A stretch of 64,000 nt of DNA, taken from assembly GCF_011297335.1 (NCBI RefSeq), contig NZ_JAAOTJ010000026.1:1-64000 (forward strand). The letters run 5' to 3'. Source of the DNA: Catellatospora methionotrophica (lineage in GTDB: Bacteria; Actinomycetota; Actinomycetes; Mycobacteriales; Micromonosporaceae). Numbering within the stretch: the first letter of the stretch is position 1; the number at the start of each line of letters is the position of its first letter. The position numbers were made by a program, and so were the translations under genes. Positions 31,987-40,725 of the stretch are shown in pieces. Below the pieces are notes generated by a model. That model did not search any database. It was given only the letters and a program-made list of their open reading frames with translations, and had not been told where the DNA came from.

Positions 31987-32751
31987 TCAGGGGGGGCAGG
32001 TGGGGCCGGTGGCGGCGCGGGCTATGTGGATGAGGCTGGCGTGGTGGCGTTCGGCGTCGTAGGCGGGGCGGCCGCCGCGGGCGCCGAAGAGGCGCTTGCG
32101 GTAGACGAGGAAGACGACGGCGCCGATGTTGATCAGCAGGGCCGTGATGCGGACCCAGGTGACCCGCTCGATGAGCTCGTACACCTCCAGCGGGATGAAC
32201 AGCGCGGTGGCGACGGCGGCCAGGTACTCGCCCCAGCGGCGCAGCAGCCACAGTCCGGTGCCCTCGGCGAGCTGGAGCAGGCCGTAGCCGGCCAGCGCGG
32301 CGGCGATCCAGGTCAGCGTCTGCGGGCGGGTGGCCAGGGCGGTGCGGACCAGGTGCACCAGGGGCGAGTCGCCGAGGTTCCAGTGCAGTCGTTCGGCGAG
32401 CTGCTGCAGCAGGGGCAGGTCCTGATCGAACTCGGCCCGCACGGTGGGCTGCGCGCCGCGGAAGCGCCAGACGGCGTACGCCCCGAGGAAGAGCAGCAGG
32501 CCGCGGACCGCGCGCTCGACCGCCAGGGTGCGCAGGACGACGGCGTCGCGGAGCAGTTGCCCGCGCAGCGGGACGGGGGCCTCGTCGGCGGGGCCGGTGG
32601 CGCGCGGCGGGCCGGGCACGTAGTCCCCGCAGCGCAGGCAGCGCCAGGCGGCTCCGTCGACGGTGTCGACGCGCAGGTGCTCGCATAGTTCCGGTTCGTC
32701 CGGGGCATAGGTGAGGTGGTGCCGGGCGCAGGCCAGCAGGTTCCAGTCCAT
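31987..32751 (-). CDS. DUF2127-type membrane protein with N-terminal Cys/His segment
   Basis: A 254-residue integral membrane protein. The N-terminus has MDWNLLACARHHLTYAP and CLRCGD, a possible metal-binding module. Helices lie near 80-98, 145-165, 172-192 and 200-220. The block WGEYLAAVATALFIPLEVYEL matches DUF2127. AGGAG precedes the ATG by 6 bases. Function is unknown. Confidence 0.8.
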   Translation of the reverse strand: MDWNLLACARHHLTYAPDEPELCEHLRVDTVDGAAWRCLRCGDYVPGPPRATGPADEAPVPLRGQLLRDAVVLRTLAVERAVRGLLLFLGAYAVWRFRGAQPTVRAEFDQDLPLLQQLAERLHWNLGDSPLVHLVRTALATRPQTLTWIAAALAGYGLLQLAEGTGLWLLRRWGEYLAAVATALFIPLEVYELIERVTWVRITALLINIGAVVFLVYRKRLFGARGGRPAYDAERHHASLIHIARAATGPTCPP

Positions 32752-32986
32752 AGCGCTCCTGCCTGAGTCCGGCTCACAGGTTATCCGTTTTCGGCTCGTT
32801 TCAGGCTGGTTGGATAGCCTTCGATACTGCGAAGAATGTCCGTATTGCCATCAGCCGAAAGTACTACATCAACAGTGCCTGAAAGCCTGGACTAGGGCCT
32901 TGAACTGCGCCTTCCTAGCGCTCAGCAGTGGCCCCGGACACTATTCGCAGGTGGGCAGCGGTCGATCGCCTTTCTAGGATCGGCGG

Positions 32987-33886
32987 ATGCGTGGCAACGG
33001 AGCACACGAGCAGCGCGGAGTAGGCCGTCATCGAGCGGACGCCCGCCAGAATCCCCTGTCCAGTCCCCTCAAGTCCCTCGCGGCGGCGATCAACCGGCTC
33101 AGGTCGGCCGACTCGCGCAAGCTGATGGCAGTGACCGGCCTGGTCGGCGCCCTGGGCGCGGCCGCGCTCGGTGGAGTGGCGTCCGGTGCCGGAGCACCCG
33201 ACAGCAAGGTGAACCTGCAGGCGGTCAGTGTCAGTCGGGCGGAGGCCGAGAAGGCCGCGACCCGGTCGATGAATCGCGCCGCGCCCGCCGCGGTGAAGCC
33301 GGTCGAGGCTGCCGCCCCGAAGGCGGCGGCGCAGGCCCAGCCGAAGGCCGCAGCCCCCAAGGCAGCGCCCAAGGCCGCCCCGAAGGCAGCCCCCAAGGTC
33401 GTCAAGCCCAAGGCCGCCCCGAAGCCGAAGGCCGCCCCCGCCCCCGTCCTGCGCCCCGTCGCCGGGCTGGACATGACCCAGATGCGCAACGCCCAGGCGA
33501 TCGTGCAGGCCGGTCAGCAGCTGGGCCTGCCCAAGCGCGCCTACGTGGCCGCCGTCGCCTGCGCGATGCAGGAGAGCCAGCTCTACAACCTGGCCAGCAC
33601 CGTGTACGCGGAGTCGTACGACTACACCGACCAGGGTGAGGGCTCCGACCACGACTCGGTGGGCCTGTTCCAGCAGCGCCCGGCCTCCGGCTGGGGCACC
33701 GTGCGCAACCTGATGCAGCCGAAGTACGCGGCGACGCAGTTCTACAAGGCGCTGGACAACGTCCAGGGCTGGCAGGACATGCCGCTGACGCTGGCCATCC
33801 AGGAGGTCCAGGTGTCGGCCTTCCCGTACCACTACGCCAAGCACGAGACCCGCGCCCAGCAGGTCGTCGACGCCCTGACCCGATAA
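32987..33886 (+). CDS. Secreted or anchored lysozyme-like protein with Ala/Lys/Pro linker
   Basis: A 299-residue protein. An N-terminal basic stretch leads to a membrane/signal segment (~45-70, LMAVTGLVGALGAAALGG), then an Ala-Pro-Lys-rich linker (~95-150) and a C-terminal globular domain. That domain carries ACAMQESQLYN, with the Glu expected of a transglycosylase-like fold, and SVGLFQQRPASGWG. It probably acts in the cell wall, but the catalytic role is inferred from those blocks. AGGATCGGCGG precedes the ATG. The 235-bp gap upstream (32752-32986) is of lower GC and holds no recognised element beyond a promoter. Confidence 0.75.
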   Translation: MRGNGAHEQRGVGRHRADARQNPLSSPLKSLAAAINRLRSADSRKLMAVTGLVGALGAAALGGVASGAGAPDSKVNLQAVSVSRAEAEKAATRSMNRAAPAAVKPVEAAAPKAAAQAQPKAAAPKAAPKAAPKAAPKVVKPKAAPKPKAAPAPVLRPVAGLDMTQMRNAQAIVQAGQQLGLPKRAYVAAVACAMQESQLYNLASTVYAESYDYTDQGEGSDHDSVGLFQQRPASGWGTVRNLMQPKYAATQFYKALDNVQGWQDMPLTLAIQEVQVSAFPYHYAKHETRAQQVVDALTR

Positions 33887-33908
33887 CCGCACGCCACCGC
33901 GTCGGTCG

Positions 33909-34808
33909 TCATCGCCCCGGTTGCCCGGACCCATCGGTCCCGGGTGACCGGGGCTCTTCCGTGCCCGGCGGCAGCGGAGCCAGGTGCACCCGCGTGATCA
34001 GGTACGCCAGGATGGTGCGCAGCGCCGACAGCGTACGGGCGCGGTCGCCGCCGCCGTCGTGCAGCAGCACGATCGCACCGGGCCGGGTCTGCGCGGTGAC
34101 GTCGGCGGCGATGCGGTGCGACGGCCCGTCCTGCCAGTCGTGCGGGTCGACCCGCCAGTGCAGCGCGGTCATGCCCAGCCGCCGCGCGGCGGCGACCACC
34201 GTCCGCGACCAGTTGCCGCCGGGCTGGCGGTAGTACGAGATCCGCGCGTTCGGGGCGGCCGCGAGCAGGGCCGCGCTGGTGCGTTGGAGGTCGGCGAGCA
34301 CGGTCTTCTCGTCGCGCAGGCCCAGCCACACGTCGTGGCTCCAGCTGTGGTTGCACAGCGTGTGCCCGTCGGCGACGACGTCGCGTACGAGCTGCGGATA
34401 CCGCGCCGCCTGTGACCCGATCATGCAGAAGGTGGCCCGTACGCCGTAGTCGCGCAGCAACGCCAGCACCTGCGGCGTCCAGGTCTCGTCCGGGCCGTCG
34501 TCGAAGGTCAGCGCGACCTCCGGGGTCCCGGTGGTCATCCGGCTGCCGAACGGCCCGCCCTGCTCGGCGGGCAGCGGGGGGCGGCCGGGCCCGGTGACCG
34601 GCTGGGGCCGGGCGGGCAGCGGCGGCAGCGCCAGCCGTGCCTTCGGTCCGGGGCGGGACGGTTTGGCGGTGCCGGGCCGGTCGGCCGTGGGCGAGCGGGT
34701 CCCGGCCAGGTTTCCGAGCAGGAATCCGCCGCAGCCGATGACGGCGACCAGCACCAGCGCGGTGACGATGACGCGCCGTCGGTTCCCGGATGCCGGTCCG
34801 GCACGCAT
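33909..34808 (-). CDS. Polysaccharide deacetylase (NodB domain), membrane-anchored
   Basis: A 299-residue carbohydrate esterase family 4 protein that removes N-acetyl groups from peptidoglycan or chitin oligomers. Membrane anchor at ~12-34, Pro-rich linker to ~85, NodB domain ~95-275. Motifs: TFDDGPD with catalytic and metal Asp, CNHSWSHD with metal His, RQPGGNW and LLHDGGGDR with the base His. AGGAGGC stands 6 bases before the ATG. It converges on the transglycosylase-like gene. Confidence 0.93.
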   Translation of the reverse strand: MRAGPASGNRRRVIVTALVLVAVIGCGGFLLGNLAGTRSPTADRPGTAKPSRPGPKARLALPPLPARPQPVTGPGRPPLPAEQGGPFGSRMTTGTPEVALTFDDGPDETWTPQVLALLRDYGVRATFCMIGSQAARYPQLVRDVVADGHTLCNHSWSHDVWLGLRDEKTVLADLQRTSAALLAAAPNARISYYRQPGGNWSRTVVAAARRLGMTALHWRVDPHDWQDGPSHRIAADVTAQTRPGAIVLLHDGGGDRARTLSALRTILAYLITRVHLAPLPPGTEEPRSPGTDGSGQPGR

Positions 34809-34872
34809 GAAGCCTCCTGCGGCCTGGTTACCAGAACCATACCAAAATGGTCAATTTAGGCGTATAGCGTCG

Positions 34873-37800
34873 TCAGCGTGCTCCGCGCACCAGCGGGAAC
34901 GGCAGTGTCTCCCGGATGGACCGCCCGGTGAGCAGCATGACCAGCCGGTCCACCCCGATGCCGAGCCCGCCCGTCGGCGGCATGGCGTATTCGAGGGCCT
35001 GCAGGAAGTCCTCGTCCAGCTCCATCGCCTCCGGGTCGCCGCCCGCGGCCAGCAGGCTCTGCTCGGTGAGCCGCCGGCGCTGCTCGATCGGGTCGGTGAG
35101 CTCGGAGTACGCGGTGCCCAGCTCGGTGCCGAAGGCGACCAGGTCCCAGCGTTCGGCCAGCCGCGCGTCGACGCGGCTCTGCCGGGTCAGCGGGGACACG
35201 TCGGTCGGGAAGTCCTTGTAGAACGTCGGCAGGACGGTCTTCTCCTCGACCAGGCGCTCGTACATCTCCAGCACGACCGCGCCACGGCCCCACTTCGGGT
35301 CGTACGGGATCTTCGCGGCGTCGCACAGGGCGCGCAGCCTGTCCACGTCGGTGTCGGCGGTGACCTCCTCGCCGAGCGCGGCCGAGATCGCCTCGTCGAC
35401 GGTGCGCACCGCCCAGTCGCCGGACACGTCGTGCGGCTGCCCGTCGTGGATGATCACGCACTCGCCGTTGGCGGCGCGCGCCGCCGACTGCACCACCTCG
35501 CGGGTCAGCGTCAGCATCGCGTCGTAGTCGGCATAGGCCTGGTACGCCTCCAGGATGGAGAACTCGGGGTTGTGCTTGTAGTCCACGCCCTCGTTGCGGA
35601 AGGTGCGGCCCAGCTCGAACACCTTCTCCACGCCGCCCACGGCCAGCCGCTTGAGGTACAGCTCGGGTGCGATGCGCAGGTAGAGGCGCAGGTCGTAGGC
35701 GTTGATGTGGGTGGTGAACGGGCGGGCGTTCGCGCCGCCGTGGATGCGCTGCAGGATCGGCGTCTCCACCTCGATGAAGCCGCGGTCGCGCAACGACTGG
35801 CGCAGGCTGTGCACCGCCGCGCTGCGCGCCCGCAGCAGGTCGCGCGCGTCGCTGCTGGTGATCAGGTCCAGGTAGCGCTGGCGGACCTTGGCCTCGGGGT
35901 CGGTCAGGCCGCTGTGCTTGTCCGGCAGCGGGCGCAGGCACTTGCCGGTGATCTCCCAGCTGTCCACGTGCACCGTCAGCTCGCCGCGTCTGGTCGTGAC
36001 GACCTCGCCGGTGACGCCGACGTGGTCGCCGATGTCGATCGCGTTGGCCCACGTCGCGACGTCGCGGTCGAGCATCAGCTGCAGGTCGCCGTCCCAGTCC
36101 CGGATGGTCGCGAAGGCGATGTGCCCGTGGTCGCGCATCAGCATCACCCGCCCCGCGATCGACACCCGGTCCCCGGTGCGGGTGTCGGCGGGCGTCTCCG
36201 GGTGCCGCTGGTGGACCTGCCCGCAGGTCGCGGTCGGATGGAAGCCCACCGGGTACGGGTCGACGCCGTCGGCGCGCAGCCGTTCGAGCTTGGCCAGACG
36301 TACCGCCATCTGCTCGTTGACGCTCTCGTCGTGGGCCGCCCCGGCCAGCGCGGCCGGTTCGGCGGGCGCGGGCAGGCCCGCCAGCACGGGTTCCGCGGTC
36401 GCGTCGAGCGCCGCGACCGGCGTGCCCGGCACCGTCAGGAAGCCCTCCGCGATCGCCGAGGCCAGGCCGACCTTGGCCAGGTCGCGCCGCTCGCCGAAGC
36501 ACAGGAAGCGTGGCACCCACTCCGGCTGGTACTTGATGTTCGACCGGTACAGCTGCTCCAGCTGCCACCACTTGGAGAAGAACATCAGCACCCGCCGCCA
36601 CAGCCGCAGGATCGGGCCCGCGCCGATCCGGCCGCCCTCCTCGAACACGGCCCGGAACACGGCGAAGTTCAGCGACACCCGGTCCACGCCCAGCTTGGGC
36701 GCGGCGGTCATCAGCGCGGTGACCATGAACTCCATGACGCCGTTCTCGGCCTCGTGGTCACGGCGCATCAGGTCCAGCGACAGCCCGCGGCGGCCCCACG
36801 GCGAGAACGACAGCATCGAGCGCACGATGCCGTCGCGGTCGCGGGCCTCGACCAGCACGCACTGCCCGTCGTTGGGGTCGCCGATGCGGCCCAGCGCCAT
36901 CGAGAAGCCGCGCTCGCTGTCGGTGTCGCGCCAGCGGGTGGCCAGCTCGGCGATGTCCTTCATCTCCTCGGGCGGGATCTCGGCGTGCCGCCGCACCGTG
37001 GACGTGTACCCGGCCCGCTCGACCCGGTTGACGGCCTGGCGCACCTGGCGCATCTCGCGGCCGTCGAGGGAGTAGTCGTCGGTCAGCAGGATCGCCTCGT
37101 CGCCCAGTTCGAGGACCTTCAACCCCGCCTTGTGGTACGCGGTCGCGCCCTCCTCGCTGGCACCCATGGCGGCCGGGGTCCACGCGTAGCTGCGCGCCTC
37201 GGTCAGCCACGCCTCGATCGCCGAGCCCCAGGCCTCCGGGTCGCCGATCGGGTCACCGCTGGCCAGGCTCACCCCGTTGACCGGGCGGTAGGTGACCGCG
37301 GCCTTGCCGCTCGGCGAGAACGTGGCCAGCTTGTCGCGCCGGGTCGCGAAGTAGCCCAGCGAGTCGCGCTCGCCGTAGCGGTCCAGCAGGCCGCGCACCT
37401 TCACCTCGTCGGCGGGCTCCAGCACCGAGTTGACCTGCTGCGAGCGCAGCAGCGTGAACAGCGCCGCGAACACCGCGATCGCGCCGAACAGGCCGAGCAC
37501 GAAGTTGACCCAGCCGGGGGCCGCGCCGTCGCGGGTCACGTCGAACTCGAACGCGCCGCCGAGGACCTTCTCCGCCGCGTACGCCAGTTGCTCCCCGGCG
37601 TTCGCGCCCAGCGTGCCGGGGAACGCGGCGACCAGGCTGTAGCCCAGCCCGATGCCGACCGCGGCGACACCGGCGAACACCGCCAGGGCCTTCCAGACCG
37701 CGCCCTTGCGGATGCGGGCGTAGAACTGCCTGCGGGCCAGGAACAGGATGACCAGCGCCGCGACGCCGACCAGCACCGCGATGGACGTGGCCACCCGGCC

Positions 37801-38184
37801 CCAGCCGCTGAACAGCGGCACCCCGGCGTCGTCGACCAGTTCGCCCTCGGGCACGAAGGTGAGCACGCCGAGCGCGAGCACGCTGGACCCGACGTCGATG
37901 ACCAGGTAGACGATCATGGTCCACCAGGCGATGCGCTTACGCCGGGAGGTGGCCGCGGCGAGCACGGCCATGAACGCCGCGTACGCGAGGTTGGCCGGAA
38001 CCGGCACGAGCACGTCGTCGAGGATGCGGCGCACCGGCTGGGTGCTGTTGCCGAGCGCGCCGCCGACCGCGGCGATGGCGCTGATCGCGGCGATGCAGGC
38101 GATCAGGATGGCGAACACGCGGGGCACCTTCTCGCGCCAGTCGCGTCCGTTGGCGCGCTTCGGTGCGGCAGCCGGTGGGGCCAC
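34873..38184 (-). CDS. lysX: Bifunctional lysylphosphatidylglycerol synthetase / lysyl-tRNA synthetase
   Basis: Makes Lys-tRNA and transfers lysine to phosphatidylglycerol, giving a positively charged membrane and resistance to cationic peptides. The protein has 1,103 residues, like mycobacterial LysX. Residues ~20-235 hold several membrane helices; ~255-565 is the MprF-type DUF2156 transferase (SFSPWGRRGLSLDLMRRD); ~610-1103 is a class II LysRS with OB-fold, motif 2 FRNEGVDYKHNPEFS and motif 3 GLGIGVDRLVMLLTG. The GTG start has GAGGTGG upstream. It is divergent from the next membrane protein. A housekeeping lysS should exist elsewhere. Confidence 0.95.
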   Translation of the reverse strand: MAPPAAAPKRANGRDWREKVPRVFAILIACIAAISAIAAVGGALGNSTQPVRRILDDVLVPVPANLAYAAFMAVLAAATSRRKRIAWWTMIVYLVIDVGSSVLALGVLTFVPEGELVDDAGVPLFSGWGRVATSIAVLVGVAALVILFLARRQFYARIRKGAVWKALAVFAGVAAVGIGLGYSLVAAFPGTLGANAGEQLAYAAEKVLGGAFEFDVTRDGAAPGWVNFVLGLFGAIAVFAALFTLLRSQQVNSVLEPADEVKVRGLLDRYGERDSLGYFATRRDKLATFSPSGKAAVTYRPVNGVSLASGDPIGDPEAWGSAIEAWLTEARSYAWTPAAMGASEEGATAYHKAGLKVLELGDEAILLTDDYSLDGREMRQVRQAVNRVERAGYTSTVRRHAEIPPEEMKDIAELATRWRDTDSERGFSMALGRIGDPNDGQCVLVEARDRDGIVRSMLSFSPWGRRGLSLDLMRRDHEAENGVMEFMVTALMTAAPKLGVDRVSLNFAVFRAVFEEGGRIGAGPILRLWRRVLMFFSKWWQLEQLYRSNIKYQPEWVPRFLCFGERRDLAKVGLASAIAEGFLTVPGTPVAALDATAEPVLAGLPAPAEPAALAGAAHDESVNEQMAVRLAKLERLRADGVDPYPVGFHPTATCGQVHQRHPETPADTRTGDRVSIAGRVMLMRDHGHIAFATIRDWDGDLQLMLDRDVATWANAIDIGDHVGVTGEVVTTRRGELTVHVDSWEITGKCLRPLPDKHSGLTDPEAKVRQRYLDLITSSDARDLLRARSAAVHSLRQSLRDRGFIEVETPILQRIHGGANARPFTTHINAYDLRLYLRIAPELYLKRLAVGGVEKVFELGRTFRNEGVDYKHNPEFSILEAYQAYADYDAMLTLTREVVQSAARAANGECVIIHDGQPHDVSGDWAVRTVDEAISAALGEEVTADTDVDRLRALCDAAKIPYDPKWGRGAVVLEMYERLVEEKTVLPTFYKDFPTDVSPLTRQSRVDARLAERWDLVAFGTELGTAYSELTDPIEQRRRLTEQSLLAAGGDPEAMELDEDFLQALEYAMPPTGGLGIGVDRLVMLLTGRSIRETLPFPLVRGAR

Positions 38185-38300
38185 ATGCCACCTCGTCTCT
38201 TCGGCGAAGTATTCAGGCCGTCAACACGAACATATGGCACTCACTAGACTTAACGCAGCAAATACGATGAAAGCTCAGGTATGGGGGCGGAGGTGGGTCG

Positions 38301-39083
38301 GTGTCCGGCTGGTTCCACCGCACGGTCGTGGAGACCGGCCGGCTGCCGCTGTTCTGCTTCTTCGCCGGGGTGATCTTCGGTTTCGTGTTCATCCGCTTCT
38401 CGGTCCGGATGATCCGGGCCCAGGTGAAGTGGTGGCCCGGCAACGTCACCCCCGGCGGCGGCCTGCACATCCACCACGTCGTCTTCGGTGTGGTGTTCAT
38501 GCTCGTGGCAGGCGTGGGCGCGCTGATCGTGCCGGACGAGTACGTGCTCTGGCGCTCGATCCTGGCCGCCCTGTTCGGCATCGGCTCGGCGCTGGTGCTC
38601 GACGAGTTCGCGCTGATCCTGCACCTGGAGGACGTGTACTGGTCGGAGAAGGGCCGCACCTCGATCGACGCGGTGTTCGTGGCGGTGGCCGTGACCGGGC
38701 TGCTCGTGCTCGGCATACGCCCGGCGGGCATCGACTCGCTGATGCTGGCCGCCGCGGCGGCGGGCGGCGTCGGCTGGCTCATCGCCGGGGCCATCGCCTC
38801 CACCCACCTCGGCCTGGTACTGCTCACCCTGGTCAAAGGGAAGATCTGGACCGGGCTGATCGGCCTGTTCATCCCGGTGCTGCTGATCGTCGGCTCGATC
38901 CGGCTGGCCCGCCCGCACTCCCCCTGGGCCCGCTGGCGCTACACGCGGCCCACCCCGAAGGCGGCCGCGAAACTGACCAGGTCGACCTGGCGCGAGGTGC
39001 AGCTGCGGCGTCCCGTGATCAAGGCGAAGATCTGGTTCCAGGAGCTGCTGGCCGGACACCACGACGCTCCCCCACAACGGTGA
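38301..39083 (+). CDS. Integral membrane protein, function unknown
   Basis: A 260-residue protein with about six hydrophobic helices (~18-36, 55-78, 85-105, 122-140, 146-170, 175-200) and a basic C-terminal tail. A conserved-looking HIHHVVFG motif follows the first loop, and DEFALILHLEDVYW contains charged residues near the membrane. The GTG start has GGAGGTGGG upstream. It is divergent from lysX, so it may share regulation with membrane lysinylation. Not assigned to a named family. Confidence 0.75.
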   Translation: MSGWFHRTVVETGRLPLFCFFAGVIFGFVFIRFSVRMIRAQVKWWPGNVTPGGGLHIHHVVFGVVFMLVAGVGALIVPDEYVLWRSILAALFGIGSALVLDEFALILHLEDVYWSEKGRTSIDAVFVAVAVTGLLVLGIRPAGIDSLMLAAAAAGGVGWLIAGAIASTHLGLVLLTLVKGKIWTGLIGLFIPVLLIVGSIRLARPHSPWARWRYTRPTPKAAAKLTRSTWREVQLRRPVIKAKIWFQELLAGHHDAPPQR

Positions 39084-39094
39084 GGCGGGCCGAT

Positions 39095-39973
39095 ATGGTG
39101 CAACCACCGTCGTCAGTGGAGGAGCAGCCGAAGGTGCGCCGAGCTCACGTCATCACCGCCTGGGCCACCTGCACCGTGCTCGGCGGCCTGCTGCTGGCCG
39201 TGCCCGACGACGGCCCCCGGCTGGTCTCGTTCAGCGACGCGCACGGCCCCGGGCTGCTCGACACGGTCGGGGCCGTGCTGGCCGTGGCCGGGTCCGCGAT
39301 CGCCTGGTGGTGGATCTGGCGCGACCGCCGCCGCCTGTCCGCCGCGCCGCTGTGGTGGCAGGTCACCGCGCCGATCGCGGGCGGCCTCGGGCTCGGCCTG
39401 GTGCTCGCGTCGGTGTTCGGCGACTTCGCGCTGTGGTGGGCGGTCGGCGCGGCACTGGTGACGCTGGTGCAGGTCGGGCTGTTCGTCTCGGTCAGCGGCA
39501 TCGGCGCGCACCGGCCGACCCGGGTGCGGGTCACCGGCTACGTGACCCGTGGCGGCAACGACGCCCTCGAAGTGCTCGTCTTCGAGTATCCGGCCACCCC
39601 CGGCACGCACCTGCCCGGCGGCGGCGTCGAGCGCGGCGAACTGCTCAACGACGCGATGATCCGCGAGACGTACGAGGAGACCGGCGTGACCGGCCCGCTG
39701 GCCGTGCTCAGCGTCGTCGGGGTGCAGAGCGGCCGGTTCGCCGACACCCGCCGCCCCTACCTGAACGTCTACTTCCACCTGCGCGCCGACGACGACCGCC
39801 ACCAGTGGCCGCACACCGTCATCGGCGACCCCGGCGTATGGGACACCGGCCTGGTCGTCACCTGCCGCTTCATCCCGCTGGCCAAGGCCCGTGAGCTGCT
39901 GCGCGACACCGGCAACACCCAGCACGCCTTCCTCGACCTGCTCGCCGTCCCGGCCGCCAACCCGCTGTCCTGA
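39095..39973 (+). CDS. Nudix hydrolase with N-terminal membrane helices
   Basis: A protein of about 292 residues. Residues ~20-135 hold three or four membrane helices, then a Nudix domain with a complete box: GGVERGE, seven residues, RETYEETGV. Nudix proteins hydrolyse nucleoside diphosphate-linked compounds; the membrane anchor is unusual. The start is uncertain: ATG 39095, GTG 39116 and GTG 39134 (with GGAGGAG 9 bases before it) are all in frame. It follows the membrane protein gene by 11 bases, so the pair may form an operon. Confidence 0.85.
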   Translation: MVQPPSSVEEQPKVRRAHVITAWATCTVLGGLLLAVPDDGPRLVSFSDAHGPGLLDTVGAVLAVAGSAIAWWWIWRDRRRLSAAPLWWQVTAPIAGGLGLGLVLASVFGDFALWWAVGAALVTLVQVGLFVSVSGIGAHRPTRVRVTGYVTRGGNDALEVLVFEYPATPGTHLPGGGVERGELLNDAMIRETYEETGVTGPLAVLSVVGVQSGRFADTRRPYLNVYFHLRADDDRHQWPHTVIGDPGVWDTGLVVTCRFIPLAKARELLRDTGNTQHAFLDLLAVPAANPLS

Positions 39974-40114
39974 CCGCCGTCCACCGGACCCGTTCGCGTC
40001 GTGGTTCCAGGACGGGCGGGTGCCTGCGGACGCGCTCGCGGCCGTAGACCGGGGACGGGGCTGCGGCCACCGCGCGGGACCGCCGACGCGGGCGCGCTGG
40101 GTTACGATCCGGCC

Positions 40115-40663
40115 GTGGCGTCCCCTGATGACCGTTTTCCGCTGCTGTTCGCTCCGCAGCGCTGGGAGTGGGCCGGGGTGGACTGCCGGTTCTCCACCGC
40201 CGCGCCCGCCGACCGGCTCGTCACCAACGTGCACGTCGTCGGCTTCGCCGGAGACCGGGTCGTGCTGTGCCGCGACGCGCGTGACGTGTGGTTCCTGCCC
40301 GGCGGCACGCGCGAACCCGGCGAGACCGTCGCCGAGTGCGCGGCCCGTGAGCTGCGCGAGGAGGCGGGCGCGGTGCTGCGCGGCCCGCTGCGCGTCATCG
40401 GCGCGCACCACGCGGTGTCCGACCTGCCCGCGCCGTACCGCCCGCACCAGCCGCACCCGGAGATGGCCTGGCTGTGGTGCTACGCCGAGGTGAGCGTCGA
40501 ACACCCGCCGGTCAACCCCGACGACGGCGAGACCGTCCTGGAGGTACGCGCCCACCCCCTCGACGACGCCCGCCGCCTCCTCCTCACCGACGCCCCCTGG
40601 TACCCCGAACTCCTCACCCTCGCCACCGAACAACGCACCACCGACACCGCCCCCACCCTCTGA
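40115..40663 (+). CDS. Nudix hydrolase
   Basis: A 182-residue soluble Nudix protein. The box is canonical: GTREPGE, seven residues, RELREEAGA. The GTG start has TACGAT 6 bases upstream and no ribosome site, which marks a leaderless transcript. Substrate unknown. The 141-bp gap before it holds only the promoter. It converges on the sliding-clamp-like gene. Confidence 0.88.
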   Translation: MASPDDRFPLLFAPQRWEWAGVDCRFSTAAPADRLVTNVHVVGFAGDRVVLCRDARDVWFLPGGTREPGETVAECAARELREEAGAVLRGPLRVIGAHHAVSDLPAPYRPHQPHPEMAWLWCYAEVSVEHPPVNPDDGETVLEVRAHPLDDARRLLLTDAPWYPELLTLATEQRTTDTAPTL

Positions 40664-40725
40664 CCCGGCCCCGTCCGGCCCTGCGGTTGCGGGGAGGTGC
40701 CGGGCCGGGTTCGGGTGTGGGCAGG

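Noticed and set aside
32752-32986. Cyclic di-AMP (ydaO-type) riboswitch upstream of the lysozyme-like gene
   Set aside because: Such riboswitches often precede actinobacterial wall hydrolases, but none of the conserved core could be recognised here.
34531-38247. A 1,238-codon open frame on the plus strand opposite lysX
   Set aside because: It is the antisense shadow of a clear two-domain enzyme. Long antisense frames arise in high-GC DNA because stop codons are rare; its translation is Arg/Val/Gln-rich without domains.
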